64,000 nt of DNA. Origin: Micromonospora sp. MA102. GTDB lineage: Bacteria > Actinomycetota > Actinomycetes > Mycobacteriales > Micromonosporaceae. Location: positions 62,001 through 126,000 of the forward strand of contig NZ_JAMWEG010000016.1 in the NCBI RefSeq assembly GCF_025460765.1, in the 5' to 3' direction. Under the pieces are notes generated by a model that saw only the letters and a program-made list of their open reading frames with translations, was not told the DNA's origin and made no database searches. A program made the position numbers and the translations under genes. How positions within the stretch are numbered: the stretch's first letter is position 1; every line of letters begins with the position of its first letter. Below are positions 44,219-54,209 of the stretch, one piece after another.

Positions 44219-45009
44219 CGCGCTGCCTTGTCCTTTCCGGCGCCGACGAGGGTGAGGAAGACGTCCTCGAGGGTCGGCTGCTTCTCGACGTACTCGATCT
44301 CGGCGGGTGGGAGGAGCCGCTTCAGCTCGTCGAGGCTGCCATTCACGAGGATCCGGCCCTCGTGGAGGATCGCGATCCGGTCGGCGAGCTGCTCCGCCTC
44401 GTCGAGGTACTGGGTGGTGAGCAGCACGGTCGTGCCGCCCCGGGCGAGTTCCCGGACGGCCTCCCACACCTCGATGCGCGCCTCCGGGTCCAGCCCGGTC
44501 GTCGGCTCGTCGAGGAAGATGACCGGCGGGTTCCCGATGAGGCTCATCGCGATGTCCAGACGCCGGCGCATGCCGCCGGAGTACGTCGCCACCCTCCGGG
44601 CGCCCGCCTCGGTCAGCGAGAAGCGCCGCAGCAGGTCGTCCGCGATCGCGCCCGGGTCCTTGAGGTGCCGCAGCCGGGCGACCAGGACGAGGTTCTCCCG
44701 CCCGGTGAGGATCTGGTCGACCGCCGCGAACTGCCCGGTGAGACTGATGGACTCGCGTACGTCGGCGGCCTGTGTCGCGACGTCGAAGCCGTTGACCCGG
44801 GCGGTCCCGGCGTCGGCCCTGAGCAGCGTGGAGAGGATCCTCACCACCGTGGTCTTGCCCGCCCCGTTCGAGCCGAGCAGGGCGAAGATGCTGCCCCGTG
44901 CCACGTCGACGTCCACGCCGCGCAGCACCGTGAGCTGCTTGAACGACTTTTCCAGGCCCCGCACCTGTATCGCGGGCGGTTCGACCTGAGGTGTTGTCGG
45001 GATGTTCAT
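44215..45009 (-). CDS. ABC exporter ATP-binding protein (DrrA-like)
   Basis: 264 aa from ATG 45009. Walker A GSNGAGKTT, signature YSGGMRRRLDIAMSL, Walker B VIFLDEPTTGLD, plus the C-terminal extension (PTLEDVFLTLVG) of drug-exporting ATPases. Upstream in-frame starts (45021, TTG 45048) are possible. However, a MerR-type promoter with CATGCT 7 nt before 45009 suggests a leaderless transcript starting there. First gene of the MerR-controlled operon. Confidence 0.92.
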   Translation of the reverse strand: MNIPTTPQVEPPAIQVRGLEKSFKQLTVLRGVDVDVARGSIFALLGSNGAGKTTVVRILSTLLRADAGTARVNGFDVATQAADVRESISLTGQFAAVDQILTGRENLVLVARLRHLKDPGAIADDLLRRFSLTEAGARRVATYSGGMRRRLDIAMSLIGNPPVIFLDEPTTGLDPEARIEVWEAVRELARGGTTVLLTTQYLDEAEQLADRIAILHEGRILVNGSLDELKRLLPPAEIEYVEKQPTLEDVFLTLVGAGKDKAAR

Positions 45010-45016
45010 GGCAGCC

Positions 45017-45048
45017 AGCATGGAGGGTTGACGCTGCGTCAGGGTCAA
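45017..45048 (-). promoter_or_regulatory. MerR-type promoter and operator of the ABC-2 operon
   Basis: -35 TTGACC (45048-45043) and a -10-like CATGCT (45022-45017) are 20 bp apart, longer than the standard 17-18 bp. The dyad TGACGC-T-GCGTCA (45029-45041) sits between them. An over-long spacer occupied by a dyad is the hallmark of MerR-activated promoters, and the MerR gene is the last of this operon. Confidence 0.65.
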
Positions 45049-45076
45049 GCCCGCGCGGCGGATTTTCCGGCGGCGG

Positions 45077-47071
45077 TCAGTTGGAGGCGGCCGGCGGCAG
45101 CGCCTCCTGCGCCACGTAGGTGCCGACGGGCACGGTGGTGACCACCGGCTCCGGCTGCTCCGGCTCCTGGTAGGGGGCCGGCGAGTCGGTGACCGCGAAC
45201 TGGGTGCGGTAGAGCTCGGCGTAGAGGCCGCCGACCGCGACCAGCTCGTCGTGCCGGCCGCGCTCGACGATCCGCCCCTCGTCGAGGACGAGGACCTGGT
45301 CGGCGTCGCGGACCGTGGAGAGCCGGTGCGCGATGACCAGCGCGGTGCGCCCGGTCAGCGCCACCGACAGCGCCCGCTGCACGGCCGCCTCGCTCTCCGA
45401 GTCGAGGTGCGCGGTGGCCTCGTCCAGGATCACGATCGACGGGGCCTTGAGCAGCAGCCGGGCGATGGCGATGCGCTGCTTCTCGCCGCCGGAGAAGCGG
45501 TAGCCGCGCTCGCCGACCGTGGTGTCCAGCCCGTCGGGCAGGGCGCGGATCAGGTCCGCGACCTGCGCCCCGGCCAGCGCGGCCCAGATCTCGTCGTCGG
45601 TGGCGTCCGGCTTGGCGTAGCGCAGGTTCTCCCGGATGGTCTCGTGGAACAGGTGCGAATCCTGCGTGACCACGCCGATCTCGTCGCGGAGCGAGGCGAG
45701 GGTGGCGTCCCGCACGTCGACCCCGCCGACGAGCACCTGGCCGTCGCTCACGTCGTAGATCCGGGAGATCAGCATGGACAGCGTCGACTTGCCGGCGCCG
45801 GAGGGGCCGACCAGGGCCACCATCTGGCCGGGCTCGACGGCGAACGAGACGCCCTTGAGCACCGGCTCGTTGACCGTGCGGTCGAGCGCGGCGACCTCCT
45901 CCAGGGAGGCCAGCGAGACCTCGGCGGCACTCGGGTAGCGGAACCGGACGTCGCGGAACTCGACGCGGCCGTTGCCCCGGGGCACCGGCCGGGCGTCGGG
46001 CTTCTCCTCGATGCCGGGGCGCAGGTCGAGCACCTCGAAGACCCGGTCGAACGAGACCAGCGCGCTCATCACGTCGACCCGGACGTTGGAGAGCGCGGTG
46101 AGCGGGCCGTAGAGGCGGGTGAGCAGCAGCGCCAGCTTGACCACCGTGCCGGCGCTGACCGCACCGGTGACGGCGAGCCAGCCGCCGAGCCCGTAGGTGA
46201 GCGCCTGGGCGAGGGAGGCGACGAGCAGCATGGCCACGAAGAAGGTGCGCGAGTACATGGCCGACTGGATGCCGATGTCGCGGACCCGCTCGGCCCGGCC
46301 GGCGAACCGGGTCGCCTCCACCTCGGGCGAGCCGAAGAGCTTGACCAGCAGGGCGCCCGAGACGTTGAACCGCTCGGTCATCGTCGCGTTCATCTTGGCG
46401 TCGAGGTTGTACGACTCGCGCGTGATCTCGGCCAGCCGCCGGCCGACCCGGCGGGCCGGGATGATGAAGATGGGCAGCAGCACCAGCGCCAGCACGGTGA
46501 TCTGCCAGGACAGGATGAGCATCGCCCCGGCGGTCAGCACGAGCTGGATGACGTTGCTGACCACGCCGGACAGCGTCGAGGTGAACGCCCGCTGGGCGCC
46601 CAGCACGTCGTTGTTGAGCCGGCTGACCAGCGCGCCGGTCTGGGTGCGGGTGAAGAACTGCAGCGGCATCCGCTGCACGTGGTCGTAGACCCGGGTGCGC
46701 AGGTCGAGGATGATGCCCTCGCCGATCCGCGCCGAATACCACCGCTGGGCCAGCGAGAAGAGCGCGTCGGCCACGGCCAGCACCGCGATGATCAGCGCGA
46801 GCCGGACCACGGTGGCGCCCGCGTCGGGGCCGCGGCCGGCGATCGCGTCGATGACGTCACCGGCGAGCAGCGGGGTGGCCACCCCGATCACCGCCGCGAT
46901 CACCACGGTGACCAGGAAGACGATGATGTCGCGCCGGTAGGGCTGGGCGAACGCGACGATCCGCCGCGCCGTGCCGCGCTTGAGCTGGTGGGTGGAGATC
47001 TCGTCGCGGTTGCGCATCGACCGGAGCATGCTCCAGCCGCCCATGCCGGCACCGCCCATGGGGTTGGACAC
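45077..47071 (-). CDS. ABC transporter, fused membrane and ATPase (MsbA-like exporter)
   Basis: 664 aa half-transporter. Six membrane helices (about 40-340) are followed by an ATPase with Walker A GPSGAGKST, signature FSGGEKQRIAIARLL and Walker B IVILDEATAHLDSE. The linker carries an unusual insertion before Walker A (ASLEEVAALDRTVNEP). The Pro-rich C-terminal tail is disordered. GTG 47071 with GGAGGTGA upstream. Functions as a homo- or heterodimer; no partner is adjacent. Separate from the ABC-2 operon, whose promoter starts 28 bp after its stop? The stop lies just upstream of that promoter. Confidence 0.92.
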   Translation of the reverse strand: MSNPMGGAGMGGWSMLRSMRNRDEISTHQLKRGTARRIVAFAQPYRRDIIVFLVTVVIAAVIGVATPLLAGDVIDAIAGRGPDAGATVVRLALIIAVLAVADALFSLAQRWYSARIGEGIILDLRTRVYDHVQRMPLQFFTRTQTGALVSRLNNDVLGAQRAFTSTLSGVVSNVIQLVLTAGAMLILSWQITVLALVLLPIFIIPARRVGRRLAEITRESYNLDAKMNATMTERFNVSGALLVKLFGSPEVEATRFAGRAERVRDIGIQSAMYSRTFFVAMLLVASLAQALTYGLGGWLAVTGAVSAGTVVKLALLLTRLYGPLTALSNVRVDVMSALVSFDRVFEVLDLRPGIEEKPDARPVPRGNGRVEFRDVRFRYPSAAEVSLASLEEVAALDRTVNEPVLKGVSFAVEPGQMVALVGPSGAGKSTLSMLISRIYDVSDGQVLVGGVDVRDATLASLRDEIGVVTQDSHLFHETIRENLRYAKPDATDDEIWAALAGAQVADLIRALPDGLDTTVGERGYRFSGGEKQRIAIARLLLKAPSIVILDEATAHLDSESEAAVQRALSVALTGRTALVIAHRLSTVRDADQVLVLDEGRIVERGRHDELVAVGGLYAELYRTQFAVTDSPAPYQEPEQPEPVVTTVPVGTYVAQEALPPAASN

Positions 47072-47173
47072 TCGTCACCTCCGGGTCGTCGGCAGCCGTG
47101 GACCGTCGGGATCAATTCTCCTGACGACTACGACAACCTCGCGAGTAACCCGGATCTTCCCGAACGGTCCTTA

Positions 47174-47941
47174 CTATTCGCCCCGCCCGGCCAGGTCGCG
47201 GATCCGCCGGGTCTGTGCCTCCCGCTCGGCGCGCTGCTGCTCGGCGTGGCTGCGCCCGCCCGCGCCGGCGAGCAGCGCCTTGATCTCCACGATCGCGTCG
47301 CGGTTGTTGGCCAGCAGACCGGCCGTCAGGTCGCGCACCGCGCCGTCGAGGTCCCCGGTCGGGACGACGAGGGTGGCCAGGCCGATCCGGTCCGCCTCGG
47401 CGGCGTCCATCCGGCGGCCGGTGGCGCAGATCTCCAGCGCGCGGGAATAGCCGACCAGCTCGGCGAGGCGCTTCGTGCCGGCCAGGTCGGGAACCAGGCC
47501 GAGGGTCACCTCGGCCATGGAGAGCCGGGCGTCCTCGGCGAGCACCCGCAGGTCGCAGGCGAGGGCGAGCTGGAAGCCGGCGCCGATGGCGTGGCCCTGC
47601 ACGGCGGCGATCGAGATGACGTCGGGCCGGTGCAGCCAGGTGAAGCCGCCCTGGTACTCGGCGATCCGGTCGGCGCACTCCTGCTCGGGCAGGGTGGACA
47701 GCTCGGCGAAGGAGCCCGGGCCGGAGGAGCCGGCGACCGAGAGGTCGAGGCCGGCGGAGAAGGCCCGCCCCTCACCACGCACCACCACGACCCGGACGTC
47801 GCCGGGCAGCTCCCGGGAGAAGTCGCTCATCGCGCGCCACATGGCCGGGGTCTGGGCGTTGAGCACGTCGGGCCGGCACAACGTCACCGTCGCGACCGGC
47901 CCGTCGCAGTCGAGTCGCACTCCGGTCGTCTCGGCGGTCAC
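47174..47941 (-). CDS. Enoyl-CoA hydratase/isomerase family protein
   Basis: 255 aa crotonase fold: oxyanion-hole segments GRAFSAGLDLSVAG and VQGHAIGAGFQLALACDLR, then LSMAEVTLGLVPDLAGTKRL with a Glu/Asp pair at the catalytic positions. Exact acyl-CoA substrate unknown. GTG start without a clear ribosome site. Lies 46 bp downstream of the small HTH gene. Confidence 0.9.
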   Translation of the reverse strand: MTAETTGVRLDCDGPVATVTLCRPDVLNAQTPAMWRAMSDFSRELPGDVRVVVVRGEGRAFSAGLDLSVAGSSGPGSFAELSTLPEQECADRIAEYQGGFTWLHRPDVISIAAVQGHAIGAGFQLALACDLRVLAEDARLSMAEVTLGLVPDLAGTKRLAELVGYSRALEICATGRRMDAAEADRIGLATLVVPTGDLDGAVRDLTAGLLANNRDAIVEIKALLAGAGGRSHAEQQRAEREAQTRRIRDLAGRGE

Positions 47942-47987
47942 CGGACCACCCGGAGCACAGCGCTGATGGACGACGCTGGGGGGCGGG

Positions 47988-48215
47988 TCACGCCTTCTTG
48001 CGGCGCCGGGCGCCGCCACGCTGCCGCAGCTGCACCCCGGACTCGGTGAGCACCCGGTGGATGAACCCGTAGGAACGGCCGGTCGAGGCCGCGAGCGCAC
48101 GGATGCTCTCACCCGAGGTGTACCGCTTTACCAGGTCCTTGGCGAGCGTCTGCCGCTCGGCCCCGACGATCCGGCGACCCTTCTCAGTGCTGGTGGCTGT
48201 GCCGGTGGCTGCCAT
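47988..48215 (-). CDS. Small helix-turn-helix protein (75 aa)
   Basis: MAATGTATSTEKGRRIVG, then AERQTLAKDLVKRYTSGESIRALAAS and TGRSYGFIHRVLTESGVQLRQRGG followed by a lysine/arginine tail. The HTH (about 30-60) is clear and the very basic tail should add DNA contacts. The sequence matches a highly conserved actinobacterial family without an assigned role. ATG with GAGGAA upstream. Divergent from the CadD-like gene; the 213-bp gap is AT-rich. Confidence 0.88.
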   Translation of the reverse strand: MAATGTATSTEKGRRIVGAERQTLAKDLVKRYTSGESIRALAASTGRSYGFIHRVLTESGVQLRQRGGARRRKKA

Positions 48216-48428
48216 GCTGATTCCTCACGTCCCAGACTGTGCGGTTCGGATACGGTCCCACCTATTAGACCGCCTCGGACGATCATGCGCCAGATATCAA
48301 CTATTCGCCAACCGACACGCTATGCAATGTCAGCTTCCCGATAGAGTGATCCTTCTGACCGGCCCAGCCGGCGTCGGCCGGCCGGATCATGAGAGGCCGA
48401 CCAGCCGGCCGAGCCGTACGCTCCTCGG

Positions 48429-49025
48429 GTGATCGACCTGCTGGCCGCGGCGGCCGCCGCCGCGGGCGTCTTCGCCGCCACCAACATCGACGACATCGTC
48501 GTGCTCACCGTGTTCTTCGTGGCCGCCCGCGGCACCGGACGGCCCCGCCCCTGGCAGATCGTCGCGGGCCAGTACGCGGGCATCGGCGCGCTCGTCGGGG
48601 TCGCCGTGGTGGTCGCCGCCGGCCTGCTGGTGGTGCCCGACCCGTGGACCGGCCTGCTCGGGCTGCTGCCGATCGCGCTGGGCGTCCGCGCCCTGCTGGC
48701 CCGCCGGGGCGACGGCGACGAGCCGCCGGCCGTGGTCGGCAGCCTGCTCGGCGTGGCCGGGGTGACGGTGGCCAACGGCGCCGACAACATCGCCGTCTAC
48801 GTGCCGGTGTTCCGCGCGCTCGACCCGGCCACCGGCCTGGTCTGGCTCCTGGTCTTCGCCGCCCTGGTGGCCGTCTGGTGCGCGGCCGCCGCGCTGCTCG
48901 GCAACCACCCGCGGGTGGTGTCCCTGGTGGGCCGCGCCGGCCACTGGCTGGTGCCGGCCGTCTTCATCGCCCTCGGCGTGGTCATCCTGGCCACCTCCGG
49001 CGTCCTGCCCCGCCTGCTCCCCTGA
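48429..49025 (+). CDS. CadD-like cadmium resistance transporter family protein
   Basis: 198 aa, five to six membrane helices. ATNIDDIVVLTVFFVAA and VTVANGADNIAVYVPVF are the paired Asn-Asp motifs of the CadD/LysE-related family. Substrate (cadmium or another cation) is unproven. GTG 48429 has TACGCT exactly 6 nt upstream (48417-48422), a leaderless start. Confidence 0.82.
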   Translation: MIDLLAAAAAAAGVFAATNIDDIVVLTVFFVAARGTGRPRPWQIVAGQYAGIGALVGVAVVVAAGLLVVPDPWTGLLGLLPIALGVRALLARRGDGDEPPAVVGSLLGVAGVTVANGADNIAVYVPVFRALDPATGLVWLLVFAALVAVWCAAAALLGNHPRVVSLVGRAGHWLVPAVFIALGVVILATSGVLPRLLP

Positions 49026-49031
49026 GCGGGG

Positions 49032-50639
<1,608 letters not shown>

Positions 50640-50690
50640 GTCGGGGTACTCGCTCTCGGGGTTCGACGAAGGGCTGACTCAGGGCACGCG

Positions 50691-50724
50691 AAAGCGCCGG
50701 CGGGTCATCAGTTCCCGTCGGCGC
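50691..50724 (-). promoter_or_regulatory. Attenuator-like hairpin in the ABC-F leader
   Basis: On the minus strand GCGCCGACGGG (50724-50714) pairs with CCCGCCGGCGC (50704-50694) with a single A-C mismatch and a 9-nt loop, followed by UUU (50693-50691). It lies directly after the leader peptide stop and 55 nt before the ABC-F start. A stalled ribosome on the leader could change its folding. Confidence 0.5.
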
Positions 50725-50732
50725 GGGGCCGT

Positions 50733-50753
50733 TCAGCCTTCGCAGCGCAGCAC
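50733..50753 (-). CDS. Leaderless six-residue leader peptide ahead of ABC-F
   Basis: GTG CTG CGC TGC GAA GGC TGA encodes (f)M-L-R-C-E-G. The -10 TACAAT (50765-50760) ends 6 nt before the GTG, so transcription should begin at the start codon. It precedes the attenuator-like hairpin. Leader peptides of this size are used for antibiotic-sensing ribosome stalling. Confidence 0.5.
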   Translation of the reverse strand: MLRCEG

Positions 50754-50759
50754 GAGCCA

Positions 50760-50765
50760 ATTGTA
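50760..50765 (-). promoter_or_regulatory. -10 element of the ABC-F transcript
   Basis: TACAAT on the minus strand, one mismatch from the TATAAT consensus. No clear -35 lies 17-18 bp upstream, where the sequence is nearly all G and C. Confidence 0.5.
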
Positions 50766-50888
50766 CCGGGCGCTCCCCGGCCGGCCCGCCGGATTACCGC
50801 GCAAGATCATCGGGTACCGAAAACCTCGTCCGGACCCGGTCCGGTACCGCAACCACCACATACGGACTAATCGGTGATCGGGGTCAAC

Positions 50889-51803
50889 ATGGAGCTGAAC
50901 GAGAACGCGCGGGTCGACACCAGCCAGGTGGATGACCGGCGAGGGTCCGGCGGAGGCGGCGGGATGGGCATACCGATCCCGATCGGCGGTGGCCGGGGCG
51001 GAATCGTGGGCATCATCATCGCCGTCCTGGTCGCCCTGGTGGGCGGCGGCTTCGGGCTGAACGCGGCCACCAACGGCGGCGGGTCCGAGCAGGGCGACAA
51101 CACCTCGCTGGAGCAGAAGTGCTCCGCGGACGACGCGCTGAAGCAGCTCGACTGCCGCAACACGCTCTACGTCAACTCGATCCAGGCGTACTGGCGGACC
51201 GCCCTGCCGGAGGTGTTCGGCGACCAGTACAAGCCGTCGAAGACCGTGTTCTTCAGCCAGAACGTGAGCACCGGCTGCGGGTCGGCCGACTCCGGGGTCG
51301 GCCCGTTCTACTGCCCGGCCGACGACCTCGTCTACATCGACCTCACCTTCTACCGCCTGCTCGCCGACCAGCTCGGCGCCGAGGGCGAGTTCGCCCAGCC
51401 CTACGTGCTGGCCCACGAGTACGGGCACCACGTGCAGGACCTGCTCGGCACCGAGGCGCAGATGCGCCGCCAGCAGCAGCGCGACCCGCAGAGCGCCAAC
51501 ACGCTGTCGGTGAAGCTGGAACTCCAGGCCGACTGCTACGCCGGCGCCTGGGCGAAGAACGCCACCGGCACCTCCGACGAGCAGGGCCAGAAGATCTTCA
51601 AGAGCATCACCGACCAGGACATCCAGCAGGCGATCGACACGGCCGAGAAGATCGGCGACGACGCGATCCAGCAGCGCTCCGGCCGGCCGGTGAACCCGGA
51701 CGAGTTCACCCACGGCACCTCCGAGCAGCGCAAGCAGTGGTTCACCAAGGGCTTCTCCACCGGTGACCCGAAGGCCTGCGACACCTTCGGCGGCAGCCTG
51801 TAA
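50889..51803 (+). CDS. Neutral zinc metallopeptidase (YpfJ family)
   Basis: 304 aa. One N-terminal membrane helix (about 38-60) after a Gly-rich segment, then an extracytoplasmic PF04228 domain with the zinc site LAHEYGHHVQD (HExxH) and downstream ELQADCYAGAWA providing the third ligand. Paired cysteines (CSADDALKQLDC, CGSADSGVGPFYC) suggest disulfides. ATG 50889 with GGGG 6 nt upstream; an in-frame GTG at 50874 is less likely. Divergent from the ABC-F leader. Followed by a strong terminator. Confidence 0.92.
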   Translation: MELNENARVDTSQVDDRRGSGGGGGMGIPIPIGGGRGGIVGIIIAVLVALVGGGFGLNAATNGGGSEQGDNTSLEQKCSADDALKQLDCRNTLYVNSIQAYWRTALPEVFGDQYKPSKTVFFSQNVSTGCGSADSGVGPFYCPADDLVYIDLTFYRLLADQLGAEGEFAQPYVLAHEYGHHVQDLLGTEAQMRRQQQRDPQSANTLSVKLELQADCYAGAWAKNATGTSDEQGQKIFKSITDQDIQQAIDTAEKIGDDAIQQRSGRPVNPDEFTHGTSEQRKQWFTKGFSTGDPKACDTFGGSL

Positions 51804-51822
51804 CACGCGACCGACCGCACGC

Positions 51823-51854
51823 GGACCCCGGCGACCACCCCGGCGCCGGGGTCC
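51823..51854. terminator. Hairpin terminator
   Basis: An 11-bp perfect stem (51823-51833 with 51844-51854) and 10-nt loop between the metallopeptidase and the convergent gene ending at 51892. Confidence 0.75.
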
Positions 51855-51891
51855 CGTCGTGTCGGCGGGGCACCACCGGCGATGGGTGCGC

Positions 51892-52554
51892 TCAGCCGGC
51901 GCTGTCGGGGGCCGGGTCGCGGACCAGGATCCGCACCGCGCGGGCGGCGGCGACCGCGCCGACCAGCACCGCGTGGCGGGGCTCGGGCACGTCGAGCAGC
52001 CGCTCCGCGCGCAGGGCGGCGAGCGGGGCCAGCCGGCGGTCGGCCAGCACGGTGTCCACGGCCCGCCGGTCGCCACCGCCGACCACGGCCGCGAGGCGCC
52101 CCGCCTCCGGCAACAGCAGGCGTACGGCCAGCTCGGCCGCGTCGCCCAGCGCCGCCTTGGCCTGGTTGTCGCGCCGCCGGGCGAAGCGCTGCTGGGACCA
52201 GCCGCCGGCGGCGGTGCGGCCCTGCACGTACCGGGTGTCCACCTTGGAGACGACCAGCTCGGCGCCCTCGGCGACACCGACCGCCACCGCGCCCTTGCGG
52301 GCCAGCAGCAGGCCGAGCCGGCGGGGCGCGCCGGCCGCGGCCACGAACCCGGGCACGTCGGCGGCGGCCGGGGCACCGGGCGGCGTGTGCAGCTCGGCGG
52401 TGGCCCCGTCGGGGGCGGTGAGCAGCAGGCCGTACCCCTCCACGGTGGTGGTGGGCGGGCCGTGCCGGTCGGCGAAGCCCTCGACCCAGCGGGCGACGCG
52501 GGTCGGGTCGACCTCGACCCACCGGCCGCCCCCGGCTGCGGGTCGGCTGGTCAC
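51892..52554 (-). CDS. acVLRF1-type peptidyl-tRNA hydrolase (ribosome rescue)
   Basis: 220 aa. The release-factor-like core VDTRYVQGRTAAGGWSQQRFARRRDNQAKAAL (partial, about 108-140) matches the VLRF1 domain of Vms1/ANKZF1 in its actinobacterial form. The catalytic Gln is probably within GGWSQQRF. These enzymes cleave peptidyl-tRNA on stalled 50S subunits. GTG 52554 has TACGGT exactly 6 nt upstream (52566-52561), a leaderless start, preferred over GTG 52572. It overlaps no neighbour but lies close to LysE. Confidence 0.85.
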   Translation of the reverse strand: MTSRPAAGGGRWVEVDPTRVARWVEGFADRHGPPTTTVEGYGLLLTAPDGATAELHTPPGAPAAADVPGFVAAAGAPRRLGLLLARKGAVAVGVAEGAELVVSKVDTRYVQGRTAAGGWSQQRFARRRDNQAKAALGDAAELAVRLLLPEAGRLAAVVGGGDRRAVDTVLADRRLAPLAALRAERLLDVPEPRHAVLVGAVAAARAVRILVRDPAPDSAG

Positions 52555-52579
52555 CGCCCGACCGTACGGCACCAGCGGC

Positions 52580-53212
52580 TCAGTCGGGCAGCAGGGTGGC
52601 GACGGCCAGCGCGGCGATCAGGGCGCTGGAGACCAGGCCGGTGACCAGGCGACCGCGCGGCCCGGCCAGCGCCCGGCCGACCATGGTGCCGCCACCGGCG
52701 ACGACCAGTTGCCAGCTCGCCGAGGCCAGGAAGGCGCCGGCCACGAAGAGCGCGGCGGTGGCCACGTCCGGGTCGGCGGTGTCCTGGCGGCCGAGCACCA
52801 GCGCGGCGAAGTAGACGACCGTGGCCGGGTTGAGCAGCGTGAGGCCGAGCAGCGCCGCGTACGCGCGCCCGGGGCTGTTCAGCCCCCGGCCCACCGGCGC
52901 CTCCGCGACCTCCCGGGTCCGGCGGGCGGACCAGGTCCGCCACAGCCCGTGGCCGGCGAGGCCGAGCAGGACCAGCGCGGCCACCACCCGCAGCGGGCCC
53001 GCGACCGGCGCGACGATCCCGGCCAGGCCGGCGCCGCCGAGCGCGGCGGCCGCCGCGTAGAGCCCGTCGGCGGTGGCCACGGCGAGCGCCGCGGCCGCGC
53101 CGACCCGGAAGCCGGTGCGGGCGCTGAGCCCGAGGATGAGGATCGCGATCGCGCCGACCGGGACGGCGACGCCGTAGCCGGCCACCAGACCGGCGAGGAA
53201 CGCCCCGGTCAC
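52580..53212 (-). CDS. LysE-family amino acid exporter
   Basis: 210 aa with six hydrophobic helices. LVAGYGVAVPVGAIAILIL (the PVGP-like motif in helix 1, here PVGAIA), ATADGLYAAAAALGG and LLNPATVVYFAALVLG (the NPxx-x3-F motif) define the family. Solute unknown. GTG start chosen at the beginning of the first helix; no ribosome site is visible. Confidence 0.85.
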   Translation of the reverse strand: MTGAFLAGLVAGYGVAVPVGAIAILILGLSARTGFRVGAAAALAVATADGLYAAAAALGGAGLAGIVAPVAGPLRVVAALVLLGLAGHGLWRTWSARRTREVAEAPVGRGLNSPGRAYAALLGLTLLNPATVVYFAALVLGRQDTADPDVATAALFVAGAFLASASWQLVVAGGGTMVGRALAGPRGRLVTGLVSSALIAALAVATLLPD

Positions 53213-53391
53213 GACGGTGGGCGGCGGGTCGAGGCGGCCGGCGGCAGGGTGCGCTGTCGGCGCGCGGCGGTGGCCGCACGGACAGGAACCTGCTTCGGGT
53301 ACGCCTCGATCACGCGCCCATCGTGCCCGCCCCTCCCCCCGGGCCGCCACCGGGTTTCCCGCCCGCGATGGTGGACGCATACTGGTCCGCC

Positions 53392-53721
53392 ATGGACCTG
53401 GACGAGTATCAGCGCGGCGCCCTCCGTACGGCCGCCCCACGGGACAAGAGGAACGAGCTGCTCCACCTGGTGCTCGGCCTGGTCGGCGAGTCGGGTGAGA
53501 TCGCCGAGAAGTTCAAGAAGTGGGTCCGGGACCTGGACAGCGACGAGTCGCGGCTCGACCGGGCCGACATCGCCCGGGAACTCGGCGACGTGCTCTGGTA
53601 CCTGGCGGTGCTCGCCGACTACCTCGACCTGTCGCTGGACGACATCGCGGCGGCCAACCTGGCCAAGCTGGCCAGCCGCCGGGACCGTGGCGTGCTGGGC
53701 GGCAGCGGCGACAACCGCTGA
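53392..53721 (+). CDS. MazG-like nucleotide pyrophosphohydrolase
   Basis: 109 aa. MazG fold: DLDEYQRGALRTA, LVLGLVGESGEIAEKFKKW (EExxE-type metal site) and ARELGDVLWYLAVLADYLDLSL (E-x2-D). It probably hydrolyses non-canonical NTPs. ATG 53392 has CATACT 8 nt upstream, consistent with a leaderless start; ATG 53368 and GTG 53323 are alternatives. Followed by a long terminator shared with the suf operon. Confidence 0.87.
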   Translation: MDLDEYQRGALRTAAPRDKRNELLHLVLGLVGESGEIAEKFKKWVRDLDSDESRLDRADIARELGDVLWYLAVLADYLDLSLDDIAAANLAKLASRRDRGVLGGSGDNR

Positions 53722-53761
53722 GCCAGGCGGCCGGTCAGGCCGGGTTCGGGGGGTGGAACGG

Positions 53762-53797
53762 GTCGAGCGCGGCACCCGCGGGGGTGTCGCGCTCGAC
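53762..53797. terminator. Terminator between the MazG-like gene and the suf operon
   Basis: A 16-bp stem with one G-U pair (53762-53777 with 53782-53797) and a 4-nt loop. It serves both convergent units. Confidence 0.85.
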
Positions 53798-53813
53798 GGT
53801 GACCGGGGAACGG

Positions 53814-54209
53814 TCAGACGTTGAAGCCGAGGGAGCGGAGCTGGTCCCGGCCCTCGTCGGTGATCTTGTCGGGGCCCCACGGCGGCAGCCAGACCCAGTT
53901 GATCCGGATGTCGTCGACCAGGCCGCCGCCCGGGCCGGTGGTCAGCGCCTGCCGGGCCTGGTCCTCGATGACGTCGGTCAGCGGGCACGCCGCCGAGGTC
54001 AGCGTCATGTCGAGCGTGGCGACGTTCTGATCGTCGACGTGGATGCCGTACACCAGGCCGAGGTCGACCACGTTGATGCCCAGCTCGGGGTCGACGACGT
54101 CCTTCATCGCCTCTTCGATGGCGTCGATCGCGGCCTTGCCACCGGCCGCCGCGCCGTCCGTCGCCACCGCGCCGGACTCCGGCGTCGGAGCGGTCTCTTC
54201 GCTGCTCAT
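53814..54209 (-). CDS. sufT: SufT-like Fe-S assembly factor (MIP18/DUF59 family)
   Basis: 131 aa. After an Ala/Glu/Thr-rich N-terminus come IEEAMKDVVDPELGINVVDLGLVYGI (partial), SAACPLTDVIEDQ and INWVWLPPWGPDKITDEGRDQLRSLGF, the DUF59 signature with its conserved Cys. SufT matures Fe-S proteins under iron or oxygen stress. ATG with GGAGGTGA upstream, overlapping the sufU stop. Last gene of the suf operon. Confidence 0.93.
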   Translation of the reverse strand: MSSEETAPTPESGAVATDGAAAGGKAAIDAIEEAMKDVVDPELGINVVDLGLVYGIHVDDQNVATLDMTLTSAACPLTDVIEDQARQALTTGPGGGLVDDIRINWVWLPPWGPDKITDEGRDQLRSLGFNV

